This document shows positions 47,873-58,830 of a stretch of 64,000 nt of DNA, in pieces. Source of the DNA: Neodiprion pinetum (taxonomy: Eukaryota; Arthropoda; Insecta; Hymenoptera; Diprionidae); the NCBI RefSeq assembly GCF_021155775.2, contig NC_060232.1, positions 19,475,922 to 19,539,921 on the forward strand. The letters run 5' to 3'. How positions within the stretch are numbered: the first letter of the stretch is position 1; each line of letters begins with the position of its first letter. A program made the translations under genes and the position numbers. Below the pieces are notes generated by a model. It worked only from the letters and a program-made list of their open reading frames with translations, did no database searches and was not told the origin of the DNA.

Positions 47873-48905
47873 TTCAAACCAAAAAAAAAAAAAATACATG
47901 AAGCGCAGCTCATAGAGCCTCTGGCAATCGCCAGGTACGACTTCAAACCAAAAAAAAGGAAATACATGAAGCGCAGCTCATAGAGCCTCTGGCAATCGCC
48001 AGGTACGACTTCAAACCAAAAAAAAAAAAAATACATGAAGCGCAGCTCATAGAGCCTCTGGCAATCGCCAGGTACGACTTCAAACCAAAAAAAAGGAAAT
48101 ACATGAACCGCAGCTCATAGAGCCTCTGGCAATCGCCGGGTATGACTTCAAAAAAAGGAAATACATGAAGCGCAGCTCATAGAGCAACTGGCAATCGCCA
48201 GGTACGACTTCAAACCAAAAAAAAGGAAATACATAAAGCGCAGCTCATAGAGCCTCTGGCAATTGCCAGGTACGACTTCAAAAAAAGGAAATACATGAAG
48301 TGCAGCTCATCAAGCCTCTGGCAATCGCCAGGTACGACTTCAAACCAAAAAAAAAGGAAATACATGAAGCGCAGCTCATAAAGCCTCTGGCAATCGCCAG
48401 GTACGACTTCAAACCAAAAAAAAAGGAAATACATGAACCGCAGCTCATAGAGCCTCTGGCAATTGCCAGGTACGACTTCAAAAAAAGGAAATACATGAAG
48501 CGCAGCTCATAGAGCAACTGGCAATCGCCAGGTACGACTTCAAACCAAAAAAAAGGAAATACATGAACCGCAGCTCATAGAGCCTCTGGCAATCGCCAAG
48601 TATGACTTCAAAAAAAGGAAATACATGAAGCGCAGCTCATAGAGCAACTGGCAATCGCCAGGTACGACTTCAAACCAAAAAAAGGAAATACATGAAGCGC
48701 AGCTCATAGAGCCTCTGGCAATCGCCAGGTACGACTTCAAAGCAAAGAAAAAGGAAATACATGAAGCGCAGCTCGTCGAGCCTCTGGCAATCGCCAGGTA
48801 CGACTTCAATAAGAGAATACTTAAGCGGAAATCACTGAGCCTCCCCGGGTATGTCTTCACAACAGATAGTGTCATGAAGCGCAGCTATGGAGCCTCCGGT
48901 TGACG
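47873..48905. repeat. left subterminal tandem array, at least 14 units of 62-69 bp
   Basis: Unit: GACTTCAAACC, A-run, GGAAATACATGAAGCGCAGC, TCATAGAGCCTCTGGCAATC, GCCAGGTAC. Fourteen good copies (47869-48805), then two decayed ones up to about 48905. Each holds two small inverted repeats, GCTCATAGAGC and CTGGCAATCGCCAG. Units vary by the length of the A-run and loss of CAAACC. The open frames on both strands (for example 48210-48434) follow from the repeat and are not genes. Position next to the TIR suggests binding sites for the transposase. Confidence 0.85.
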
Positions 48906-48943
48906 TCAGGGTACATCTTCGCATTAAGAGCTTTCGATTCAAT

Positions 48944-51900
48944 TTAAACACCTTCAATTTTTCGTAACTTACTGTTCGGCTTGTGTATAGTACGAGCTGA
49001 TCCGAACTGTCCTACCGCCCGATTGTTGAATGTAGTCTGAGCGAAAACCTTCACTTTGACCATAAAGCGTAGAAGCTCTATGCGATGCTGAAGGCATTCA
49101 TCACCTTCGCGAAACCAGTCAGGATACAATCTGGCAGTATCTGTAATAATATCATCTATAAGATTGATCAAAAGGCCTTCGCAAGCCCAGTGCGTCTTCC
49201 ATAATCAATAAAAAGCTTCGAGTTGCGATCTGACGATGCTTTCGAACTTGTCTGTGGGCCGGCTCAGATATGACACCAATGGCGCATCAGCGTCAGCATG
49301 TTCATATTCCCGAAGTTCAGTATACACCTCATTCGGCGATGACGCTTCCATCGGAGATTTAAGGGTTTCAAAACGACATCGATCGCACGGAAATTTGCGC
49401 AGGTTGCGCTGAGCTACGTAACCAGCAAAATAATTGATTGCACAAAGTTCGTAGCTCGGTAACTTCGTTTCTTTCGACGTCTCCGCATTCGCCATTTCTG
49501 TTTCCTGCTCTTGCCTCAGAGCTTCCACAGCTTTTTCAACTTCTGCCGTATCCTCGTCGAATTCGTGTTCGGTGGGATCCGCAGGCATACTCTCTGGCGT
49601 ATCGAAAGCCCGAGCTACCATCGTGCAGGGTTCTATCAAAGCAACGGCGTCAGGACATTGTACATTTCCTCTGCTGCCGCTGCCGATGTATCCGGTAGAA
49701 GGGATGTGTCTCAAAGACAAGCGAACCATCCGAGCCGTGGGATTTGGGTTGTGACCGCCTCGCTGGCGAAATTTCGAGAAGAGGTGTTCGACGGAATCTT
49801 GGTTGCACAGTCCGGCTGCCAACTCGAATCCGGGATACTTTTCTTTTATCGTCGTATACGTAAGTAGAATAGCTCTTACTGTCAGAGGCAGACCTCTCAG
49901 ACAAGGCACCTTCTTCATTACCGGTGGTTGCGAGGTATTTTCAGTCGTCCCGTTTCTCCTTGGGTCAGCAATCGTCCATTCCGAAGAAAACTTCACGAAC
50001 TCTGTTAGCGTTTCCTCGATCTCGGGATTCTTGTCGGCAAGCGGACGCTTATCAGGATTTCGGCACAAAAGCTCATAGGCATTGCATGAATCGATGACTT
50101 TATTCAAACGCTCAGCAAAAGCTGCGCTAGCCTGCCACGTTTCCGTGTTGAGCCCGTGCGGATCCTTGCCTGCAGTTGTTATTGCCGCTGCAAAACGGCG
50201 GCTCAAAATTTGAAGAGCACGCTTAACGTTCATCGCCTGAAAGGACGATGGAAACAAGTGCGCCTCGGAGATGTGAGAGAGTAGATTCGAGGTAGTACTG
50301 CAGTTATCGTATCTCCAAGTTTTTACAAAATCTTCGTACGAAGCGATAATCTGACCCCTCCAGTACAGTATTTTGTGTGTTCACAACGTGCTCAAAAGAC
50401 GTTTTATCAAATGAGGAAAGTCGAATGAAGCAAAGTAATTTCGACCACCGCTCATAAAGCACGGTTTCTCCTCTGACACTTTTAAACAAGAATTGAACAA
50501 TTTTTGGTTCGAGGGACCCTGATCACATGTCACAAGGTGAACTACGGCTCCAGCTTCATGCAATCGACGGAGGCATTCATCGACCAAGGTATGAATCTCC
50601 TCGGCCTTCATGCCAGTCCCGGGAAGAAAATACGCGAGTTGTTGACGCCATGATTGATTTGCGTTTAAACTGTCGACGCAAAAAACGAAGACGTAGCGCG
50701 CGCGTTCATCCCTTCGACCGAGTGGGCCGAGATCAACCAGACCTTCGATGCAATCGAATTTCTCCGAATATTCTTCAAATTGTTTGATTGTCATCTCGTC
50801 CCATTTTAGAGCGCATACCCTATTTTCGATAGGCAAGTCTTCAATTTTGACTTTCAACTTCTGGAATATGAAATCGCAGAAGCCGGGTTTTATGTCAACC
50901 TCCGAGATCCAATTGCGCACGGTACTTTCCGCCGGAAACATGCATCCTGCATCTCTCAAACGCGTATACGCAGACGCTGAGTAATAAAAAAGCTGCTTTG
51001 CAAGATCTTTTTCTTCATTCGAGTAAGGAGCATTTTTCCGGTGCAATTGGAGCTTCATCATCGTTCTTGCTGCCGGCCGCAAACTCTTCTGCTGATCAAG
51101 AAAACTATCGAGGGACAATTTTTTTCTCTCCACACGTGCACCTGTCCTCAAAGCTCGTTTCAGCTTCTGACGGAGTTGTCGAATCGTTTTCGTCTTCGAT
51201 GCATTTTCCCGTATCAAAGCGGCATTTTGTTTACGCAGATGACGCAACACTTTTGCATGAAGTGACAGATCACCCACACATGACATGTGTCCCTCAGGCG
51301 TCTGACATGCAGGGTTACTATCATCGGGTTGCGGTTCTACGCTCATCTACGTGCAATTTTCGTCATCCGAATCAGCAAAGCTCACCACTGTCTTCCTATA
51401 CTTACGCGCATGCTCCGAAACGTGCAAATCTTCTTCACCTACGCCCGTAGGCACACACGCCGATGCCGACGAGTGAACCGTATCAAAGGCGGACTCACCT
51501 GTGCTTTGTACCTCTACAGATTCACAAGGCATAATAAGCACCGTTTCCGTCAAACCCGAGGAAACGGTACCCGCCGTTATGACAGAGTGGTTCGCCGCAA
51601 ACGCGGAAATGAACGGCACCGGTTCATCGGCAGAATCGTTGAGAATCAACGACTCGAACTCGACCGGGTGCGGCGTTGCGAGAGAAATTGCATCACTTAC
51701 CATTGTACGGACTGCGCAATCATCCACTGGACCTTCCACATATGTGGATGAAGTTCGGACTTCCGGGTGGGCCTGCGAATCGTCAACACTCTCGAGAAAC
51801 ATAAGAGGAATCGCCTGTTGCGAAAGTCTGTTGCCAATGAAGTACATCGGGCTGAAATGCTCCCGGCATAACCCCCACGTCCGTAATGTTTCCGGTGATA

Positions 51901-53011
51901 AAGTCAGCAAGTACTTATTGCCTGCGATTCCGGAAGAAATGTACCTGCATTAACAAGTGACTCATCTGCGCCAAACCGCGCCGTGTGAATATATTGACTT
52001 TGAAACTCGATAGAAGAATTTTTTTTTCCTACCAAAAGTGAGTTTTGGTGATAATTTTGAATACTTTGCGATCAGGTGAAAATCAGTAAAAAAAAAACAT
52101 TCTGCAGATGCGAAGAACATTTTTTGTTGTCATCGGAAAGTGAAAAAGTTTGAAATCAATCGTTTAAAAAAATGTTGTTCAGAAAACGTTCAGAAAACTT
52201 TATTTTTTCTACTATGAAATTAATGTAAATATATTTGCAAGCAAGTGCAATGATTTTTTTTTTAATTGTCTCTGCGAAAATTTCTGTTTTCGAGAATTCA
52301 CATAGGTTTAATTTCTGATCGTTTAATACCCCGCATACTTCTTAGATGCAACACGGAATATTTCTCCGAACATATATCAAAAATTCACCCTTCACGATTT
52401 TACCAAAATTATAAAAATTGAATTTAAAATGGAGTGAAAATTCTGAACAATTTCATACATGTTCAGAGAAAAGAACAAATTCATTATATAATATAAGAAA
52501 GGAACATGAACGGAAATTTGTTCAACAATTTTTTCCCACCACAATTTTTTTACAAGTTTTTTGCATTATCAAGAAACACGGCCTACGTTTCTCGGCAGAC
52601 GTCGGCCACAGGGCAGACGTTTCTCATGATGCATGAAAGCACTCATTTTTCATTTAGGAAATGAAATTTAAAAAAAAAAAATTTGTATGCTGGATAGAAT
52701 CGAAAAAAAATAAAAAAAAATTAATAAAAAAATTAAGAAATAAATATACCAAGCATTCTTCAGTACATCCTTTTTCGCATAGCGTTAGTTATTTTGGATT
52801 TCACTGTTCTCCGAGATTCTTGCACTTTTCCATTTCGAGAAAAAATGCGAATAATTACAATGCAACACTTACCGGTATTTTTTACCCACGCATCAAGGCG
52901 GCAATCTCCTGCCACAGGAAATCTGTATAGTTTTGTTCCCGTAAATTTCGAATTCTTACAACCACGGTAAGCGCAGAGATCGCGCGCACGTTGCGGTTTG
53001 TTTTTATCCAT
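48944..53011 (-). pseudogene. P-element transposase, THAP9-like, three exons
   Basis: Exon 1 (53011-52873) starts MDKNKPQ and has the first THAP cysteines (LCAYRGCKNSKF). Donor ACCG/GTAAGT and acceptor TCGCAG/GCAATAAG give the phase-1 join WVKNTG-NKYLLTLSPE, and THAP ends with LCREHF. Exon 2 runs 51921-51386. An 84-nt phase-0 intron (51385-51302; GTGAGC...TGTCAG) would remove an in-frame TAG at 51347-51349. Exon 3 (51301-48944) has a coiled coil (LRHLRKQNAALIRENASKTK), the RNase H-like core (ALKWDEMTIKQFEE; LVTCDQGPSNQ), FDFPHLIKRL and LCNQDSVEHLFSKFRQRGG. In-frame TGA at 50381-50383 and 49205-49207 interrupt an otherwise continuous frame; no frameshift in about 3 kb. About 1,010 codons. A second possible start lies at 53041. 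Confidence 0.85.
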
Positions 53012-53158
53012 TTTTGTATGTTTTTCGACGCAGCTATGCACATAAAGAAGTCACTCCCTTATTACGAGATTACGATGTTGAGTATTCGTAACACGAGTTG
53101 CGACTGACGATCGAAAAATTGCTAGCTAGATTTGGGAGAAGCCGTGATCGCATACAAT

Positions 53159-53282
53159 GTAATACATTGTAAACTTCGTCGTTTCGGGATATATTTCGAG
53201 ATATACATGCAAATTTTCTCATAAATAATTGAATCGAGAGTCGACCGGCGAAGTCGAAGTTCAATGCAAAAACAATAAACCG
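53159..53282. repeat. 124-bp direct repeat, left copy
   Basis: GTAATACATTGTAAACTTCG through AAAACAATAAACCG. Repeated at 57588-57712 in the same orientation with roughly ten differences. This copy lies just upstream of the transposase start (53011), so it is probably its promoter or 5' leader region. Confidence 0.85.
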
Positions 53283-53950
53283 AGTCGATTGTGATAAAAA
53301 AAAAAATCAATGAGCTTTCAATTTTTGGATCCAACATTTTCGGTGGGTAAACGACCAAAGGGGGGTATATTAGGGTGCTTTTTTTCGACTTTTTTTTTCT
53401 TCGGTCCCATCAGGACCGAAAATTTTTTTGGAAAGACAAAAAAAAAAATTCCCTGAAAGTTTGAGCCGTTAATATTAATATTAAGTCCTAGACCAAGGCG
53501 TGTAAAGATTTCCCATTGAAAATACACGGAAACTCGGATTTTTTATCTTTAAATTTCTGTAGCTCAGCGGCATTTAATGGCATTGCTTTGACCATAGACA
53601 AGTATTTCTCAGAATTAAACGCTCTACAAAAGTGCCCATTGCGGAAACGTCGTAACTCACACCGGCGAGGTAGTACGGGCCACTAAACCTGATTTTTCCA
53701 TGAAATTCGCGTTTTTTCGCATTTATCTCGTAAACGACAAGAGATACAGAAAATTATTATTAAAAAACAATACATGTGTTTTTAGTAATCTCTATTTTCC
53801 ATTACTGTCAGAACTTTTCCTCATTAAAAAAACATACGCCCATTTTATATCAGTCTTGACGAGTATTTCTTAAGAATTTTGAGAGATGCGAGATCGGAAC
53901 GACAAAATTATTTCAGTAGCAACAATGTATGGACCCCTCCCCTTTTCTGA
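53283..53950. other. divergent intergenic region of the P-like element
   Basis: AT-rich, with poly-A and poly-T runs (53296-53307, 53389-53398, 53440-53449). No coding match. It separates the minus-strand transposase from the plus-strand accessory gene. Confidence 0.5.
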
Positions 53951-54013
53951 TATAGGCAGCCAGTTAAGAGGCTTCACAGTGTTCAGTTTAGTGCCAGCTC
54001 TCGAGGTATCAAG
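53951..54013 (+). promoter_or_regulatory. candidate promoter and 5' leader of the accessory gene
   Basis: TATAGGCA at 53951 lies 34 bp from the A of an initiator TCAGTT (53983-53988), close to the normal TATA-to-start spacing. The leader GCCAGCTCTCGAGGTATCAAG leads to an ATG at 54014 that is followed directly by GTAAGT. Confidence 0.55.
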
Positions 54014-57000
54014 ATGGTAAGTAAATAACATAATTATTTTACATGTACGGAAAAACCGGCAGGTTTGACACTCGTCTATTTACTTAGATTAAGAAGAGAA
54101 ATAAAGGGAAGGACCTGTAGTTGTATTTTATACTTTATTTAATTTTCCTTGAATTGGTAAACGTTTTTATTTTTGATTGTATAGGAAGATGTGTGGGGAA
54201 TTCCCTTCTAATGCCCAAGAATATAGTACACATTTTCGGTTATTTTTTCTTTTTTTTCTTTTGGGAAAACATTTTCCTCAATTTCCAAATATCCTTAATT
54301 TTTTGGTATTCAAATCGATTCTTAACAATTTTGCGCAAAGGTGGGATTTTTTAAATAAATTTTTCCGTAATCCTGAAGATATTTCCTATCTGAGACCACT
54401 GTCAATAGGCAAGATTCCGGAAATCATAAAATTCCCTTTTTTTCTGATTAAAAAGAAAATCACTGACCAATAAGGCCACTAAAAGCTCGAAATGAAATTC
54501 TGAAAAAATTAGAGATGGTTTTTTATATTCGAAGCCTTTAACGTAAAAAATCCGTTTAACGACCATCCTAATAGATATATATTGTATATGGGGCATTCCA
54601 CGTCAAATTTACAACCCATGTACCTCACCCTCTTCGATTTTGATCATTGTATGATGTTGCAACCACGATTTCAACCGACATAAAACAGTGTCGGAATTTT
54701 TTGCAGATTTCTTTAGCCACCACTGAAATAGAAAAAAACTGAAAAACCAATTCCGAAAACGCTTCTTTTAAAATTCTGAAAAAATTCACACTGATTTCAT
54801 AATTAAAAATATGATTTGTAAGCACGACACGATAATGGGATCGTATTTTAAATCATAAAATCAGTGTGAATTTGTTCAGATTTTTAAAAATGTCGTTCTC
54901 GAAATTGGTTTTCCGTTTTTTTTTAAATTTCACCAGTGGCTAGAAAAATCTGAAAAAAATTCCGAGACCCTTGTGGGTCGGTTGCAAGATCCTACTAACA
55001 AATTATCAAAATGAGGGGAGGTGAGGTACATTGGTTTCAATTTGATGTGGAATGCCCCATAGATATTAGATTGGTCGTTAAATTGCTTTTTTGCAATTTC
55101 AATGTTAGATTGTCGTAGATCGGCTTTAAATATATAAAAAAAAAATTTTTAATCTCTTTCAGATTTTCATTTTGAGCGAAGAAAATCAAGGGCCAGCAGG
55201 GTCACTAAGGGCTCAGAATAATAATTTTTAAAAATTAGAGATTTAAAAAAAATATATTTCAAGCTGATCTACGACCATCCAACATTGAAATTCCAAAAAA
55301 AGCCATCTAACGACCACCCTTGTGTACATAGTAAAACGAAAGTAATTTTCAGACGAACGGTAAAATCGCTAACCCGCGTACGCAAAATCGTAAGAGTTGA
55401 GAAAGAATATCCTGTATCAACATTCCAGTATGCGTTGTCGATTAGCATTTTAATCGTTCATAGGACGAAACAATGGCAGTCGTAATAAACTGGATGCTGC
55501 GAACAGAATTATCTCATATTCCTTGTCTTATGTACAGACGAATCCTGTTGACAATTTGGCGACTGAGATGGAGGCGTTAAACCGGATCGTCAACCAGGAC
55601 AAAATGTGAGTACGCGCACAAATCGATTTGGAAATCCCAAATCAGCGTTTGTTGGTAACCGTTCAACAATCATGTCATCAAATATTCACATCGGAATCTA
55701 ATAAATTGTAGGAGATGCATTTTTTTTAAACAAAAAAAAATATTTCCTAAACAACGCTTCCGACAATTTGTTACATACCAATTTCAATTTTTCTAACACG
55801 CCGATTGAAGCATTTCGAACAATCTATCGTTTCGGATTGTAGATACGACTTTTGTTTCCATAAATAAAAAAATGTTAAGGCCTCTATGCAGAGTCCCCCT
55901 TTCTCAATAACAATTGACCCGACATGTTCGCATCCCGACTTATTCCGGTCTTATTCCCTACACCCCATCTGTACAAAGAATATTTTATTCATTGCAGGAT
56001 GGATGAAAGTACAACGCCTCAACCTGGTGTTGCCTCGGACAGCGCGGAGGTCCCAAAAACTCCGAATCGTAAGTACTTGTGTGATGCATGCGGTGCGCTT
56101 TTTTATTCACAATTTCAATATCGGCATTCCAAACATACAGTGGAGCCTTACACATACATAGCTTACACAGTCAATGCTGGAGAAGGTTGTAAGTTTTCCA
56201 TTCGGTATTGCGAAAGAGTAAGAGGTATAGCAAGCCCTGCTCGCGGATGGATACTTTATGCAATTTGCATATTTAGATTGGTTTTTTAATACAAAGAATA
56301 CACTTATTTTGTTACCAACTTTAGTAAATCTTCGGCCAAATGTGTAGATTCAGTAAAAGAATCGTCAGAATGCAGTCGTGTAGGGTTGTGGAGTCTAAAA
56401 AAAACATTGTACAGTCGCCTGATTTGATTTAGAATTTACTTTTTAAGTCCAGAACTCTAGGCGGGCCCGATCTGGTGATTTTTTATGGAATCTTACGGAA
56501 AAGTGGTCTGTCTGGAGACAACAATTTAAAAAAAATTGTTTCATGGAAAATAGAGTTTACAGGGCCGTCAAAATTATGATGCCAATGTTATTAAAAAGAA
56601 GATCGAAAACTACAACTTTTACTTTCAATTTTTTTTTTACAAATACTTCAAAGAAAGTTAAAAAGAAATCGGGTGAAGTCATATACGACCTTGTATGGTT
56701 TTTTTTTTAATTTTCCACGCGGACCAGCGTAGATGATTGAAGTGGACTGCAATAGGTTACTCTCAGTTGTGTTGTTCTGCTTTTACAGATACCCCGAACG
56801 AGAATAAGAAGAAAAAAAAAAATTGGCGATGGTGGGACAAAAAAAAGGCCAGGAAACAAAAAGAAAAAACGTCCGCATCTGCGTCAGATACTCCGCAACT
56901 ACACAAGGTGGCCGAATCCACCTTGAACCAGCGGGACAAGCGAGTGTCTCGGAACCAGCGGGACAAGCGAGTGTCTCGGAATCCGCGGTTTCGAAAGACT

Positions 57001-57099
57001 CGCACCGACGGTCCGTCGAAGCAGACGTCTTCGGACCCGCGGACGACGGAGGAACGAGCGTTAGCAGTAGTGGTGAACACGATACTCAATCGTATGTAA
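54014..57099 (+). CDS. accessory gene of the P-like element, 4 exons, basic protein
   Basis: Exons 54014-54016 (ATG only), 55538-55605, 55998-56068 and 56789-57099; all junctions are GT/AG with good pyrimidine tracts and phases 0, 2 and 1 that match. Only the ATG frame is open in exon 2. Product 150 residues: a short N-terminus (TNPVDNLATEMEALNRIVNQ), a Pro/Ser/Thr linker, then a very basic part (NKKKKKNWRWWDKKKARKQK) and a 9-residue tandem repeat NQRDKRVSR, ending NTILNRM. A second GTAAGT donor at 56189 extends exon 3 by exactly 120 nt, in frame, adding a C2H2-like finger (YLCDACGALFYSQFQYRHSK, with a second His next). The basic part suggests nuclear or nucleic-acid binding. I do not recognise the family. 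A GTATGT at 57091 could lead to a further exon. Confidence 0.65.
54589..55059. mobile_element. foldback MITE in intron 1 of the accessory gene
   Basis: Ends TGGGGCATTCCACGTCAAAT and its near-complement, TA on both sides (54587-54588, 55060-55061), arms of about 200 bp that pair almost throughout (AAATTCACACTGATTTCATA with AAATCATAAAATCAGTGTGA). No coding sequence. Confidence 0.8.
55073..55318. mobile_element. second foldback MITE in intron 1
   Basis: GGTCGTTAAATTGCTTTTTT at the left pairs with AAAAAAAGCCATCTAACGACC at the right, and GATTGTCGTAGATCGGCTT with AAGCTGATCTACGACCATCC. A partial further arm (TTTAACGACCATCC) lies at about 54555-54570 on the other side of the first MITE, so the two may be nested. 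Confidence 0.65.
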
Positions 57100-57587
57100 C
57101 AAAAATTGATGCGGTAAAAATAATAACCATACAAAAAAGACTAATAATAATAATGATGATATTCCTGATAGTAATAAGAATAATAATAATATTGGGTAAT
57201 GACAACATTTATTCTATTTTCTGACGTACGTTCGTTGATTGTTTGGCCAAGTGCACGTCTTCCTAGTGATTGTTCTGTTTGAAATGACAGCACAAGGAGT
57301 GGACATGGTGCATTCGACTCCATGTTGACCATTATCCCAACACAACCAGCTTTCGTGCGACATTCTTTACATTGGTCACCCTTTCGTATAGAGCATACGC
57401 ATTTCATTCGTGGTGCCTACTGAAGAATCCATAAAAAATTCAAGGATATTTTCAGAACATTTTCAGGGTATTCAATGATATTTAGGAAAAGTAGAAATCA
57501 ACTGCAATGACAATTAATGATACGTGGGTGATTCTACTGATTCCAGACACAAGTCAGGGTCCTCGATATTCGATTCAAACTTTTATG
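57100..57587. other. 3' flank of the accessory gene, no further gene seen
   Basis: AT-rich with an AATAAT-rich stretch directly after the stop. An ORF overlapping exon 4 in another frame (56823-57224) ends in a hydrophobic run produced by this ATA-rich stretch; I do not consider it coding. No classical AATAAA was found close to the stop. Confidence 0.4.
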
Positions 57588-57712
57588 GTAATACATTGTA
57601 AACTTCGTCATTTCGGGATATATTTCGAGATATACATGCAAAATTTCTCATAAATATTTGAATCGAGAGTCGACCAGCTAAGTCGAAGTATACTGCAAAA
57701 AACAATAAACCG
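57588..57712. repeat. 125-bp direct repeat, right copy
   Basis: Same orientation as 53159-53282. The two copies bracket the accessory gene and its promoter. Confidence 0.85.
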
Positions 57713-57713
57713 G

Positions 57714-57715
<2 letters not shown>

Positions 57716-57766
<51 letters not shown>
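57716..57766. repeat. TA microsatellite
   Basis: About 24 TA units directly after the right direct repeat. Confidence 0.9.
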
Positions 57767-57767
<1 letters not shown>

Positions 57768-58202
57768 TCTTCTAAGAGCACGCGAGGATTGATCAGCCGA
57801 CACATGATTGCGAGAAAGATAGCTGAAATTTTTCTGATCCGGGTTACCAAATAACGAAACGGAAAAAAAAAATGGAAAAAAATCTACACGCTCTCGGAAT
57901 TGTTTTTTTTTCATTCTTTTTTTCTCTTCTCGGTTATCAAAAACACAAAAAAGAGAGCGGGATTAAGCAAGAATATGAAATAAAAAAAAATGTAAGGAAA
58001 AAAAAAGTCGGTCTACTCTCACTTTCATTTATTTTCTCTCTTCTGAGTTACCCGTAATGAAAAAGGGGCGGGGATTAAGTAAAAAAAAGAGGCGCCAAAA
58101 ACGGGGAACAAATCGATTCACTCTCGGTATTTTATTGTTTCAATTATTTGTTCTCTTCTAAAAGGAAAAAATAAGTAAATAAAAAACAAAATAAAAAAAT
58201 AA
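57767..58202. other. no gene seen; A- and T-rich
   Basis: Purine/pyrimidine-biased sequence with repeats of TTTTCATTCTTTTTTTCTCT type. TTCTCTTCTNGNTTACC recurs three times loosely (57765, 57925, 58038), with a more distant version near 58152. Nothing coding. Confidence 0.4.
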
Positions 58203-58290
58203 ACAGCGACCCAGGATCGAACCCGTGTCCCGCAATACCCCACCCTCATGTGGTATCCACTCAGCTGCGCTACAGCTACGTCCATGTACG
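58203..58290 (-). ncRNA. tRNA-like Pol III sequence, possible SINE head
   Basis: On the minus strand a box-A-like GTAGCGCAGCTGAGTGG is followed 39 nt later by a box-B-like GGTTCGATCC, then GGGTCGCTG and T-runs that could terminate Pol III. Acceptor and T stems do not pair properly and the anticodon region is irregular, so it is not a working tRNA. It lies within the P-like element and could be a SINE fragment. Confidence 0.4.
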
Positions 58291-58749
58291 TCTGTTTGCT
58301 TGATATGTTTACGGAGCTTGCTCGGAATTCGCTGATGATTCTTTGGAAGATTCAGTTCGAGAAAAAAATAATTTCCCCCAACCACTTGCCCATTGCACAT
58401 TTTGCATAAATGTTATCGAGCTGGCTTCGTATATTTTTACATAGACTGCGTGTACAAATATTCGAGAACACCAGGCGTCACATATTTTTATATCAATAAA
58501 AGAATAATATTGATTGAAAAAAAAAAAATAAGTATTCGGGCTGGGAATGGTTGATTATTTTGGTTCAGCGTCCGCTAATTGAATCCAAAATTTATCAAAT
58601 CTGGAGATACTTTTATTCACTGACATTCATAATTGAAACAAGAAAAATCCCAATTCTTGCATTTCTGGAAACATCTGTGCGAGCGGGGACAAGGATGCGA
58701 TTGGCAACCACTTGCTCGAGCGACCGAGTATATCTATATATACACGATT

Positions 58750-58830
58750 GTGGGCCACCTTCGGTGCATGGCCGCCTAGGTGTCAGGTCGGAAATGGGCC
58801 ACCTTCGGTGCGTGGCCGCCTAGGTGTCAC
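58750..58830. repeat. right subterminal duplication
   Basis: TGGGCCACCTTCGGTGCATG GCCGCCTAGGTGTCA is repeated once (starts about 58750 and 58795), directly inside the right TIR. It differs from the left subterminal array. Confidence 0.75.

Noticed and set aside
48210..48875. Open frames rich in MSCASCISFF-type repeats on the minus strand
   Set aside because: They are the translation of the tandem DNA array. Repeat units shift frame relative to each other and there is no start or promoter context.
47869..48905. Regularly spaced repeats resembling a CRISPR array
   Set aside because: The whole 62-69 bp unit is repeated, with no unique spacers, in an animal-type transposon. It is a tandem subterminal array.
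50258..50400. An intron removing the TGA at 50381
   Set aside because: No adequate donor/acceptor pair keeps frame, and the conserved P-family sequence is continuous across the stop, so it reads as a nonsense codon.
49438..51953. Plus-strand ORFs up to 154 codons opposite the P transposase
   Set aside because: They lie antisense to the clearly supported transposase frame and have no motifs.
56823..57224. Alternative 133-codon frame over exon 4 with a hydrophobic tail
   Set aside because: It is not in phase with exons 1-3, and the tail comes from an ATA/ATT-rich run after the stop of the supported frame.
58203..58290. A functional tRNA gene
   Set aside because: Boxes A and B are present but the acceptor and T stems do not pair and the anticodon region is irregular.
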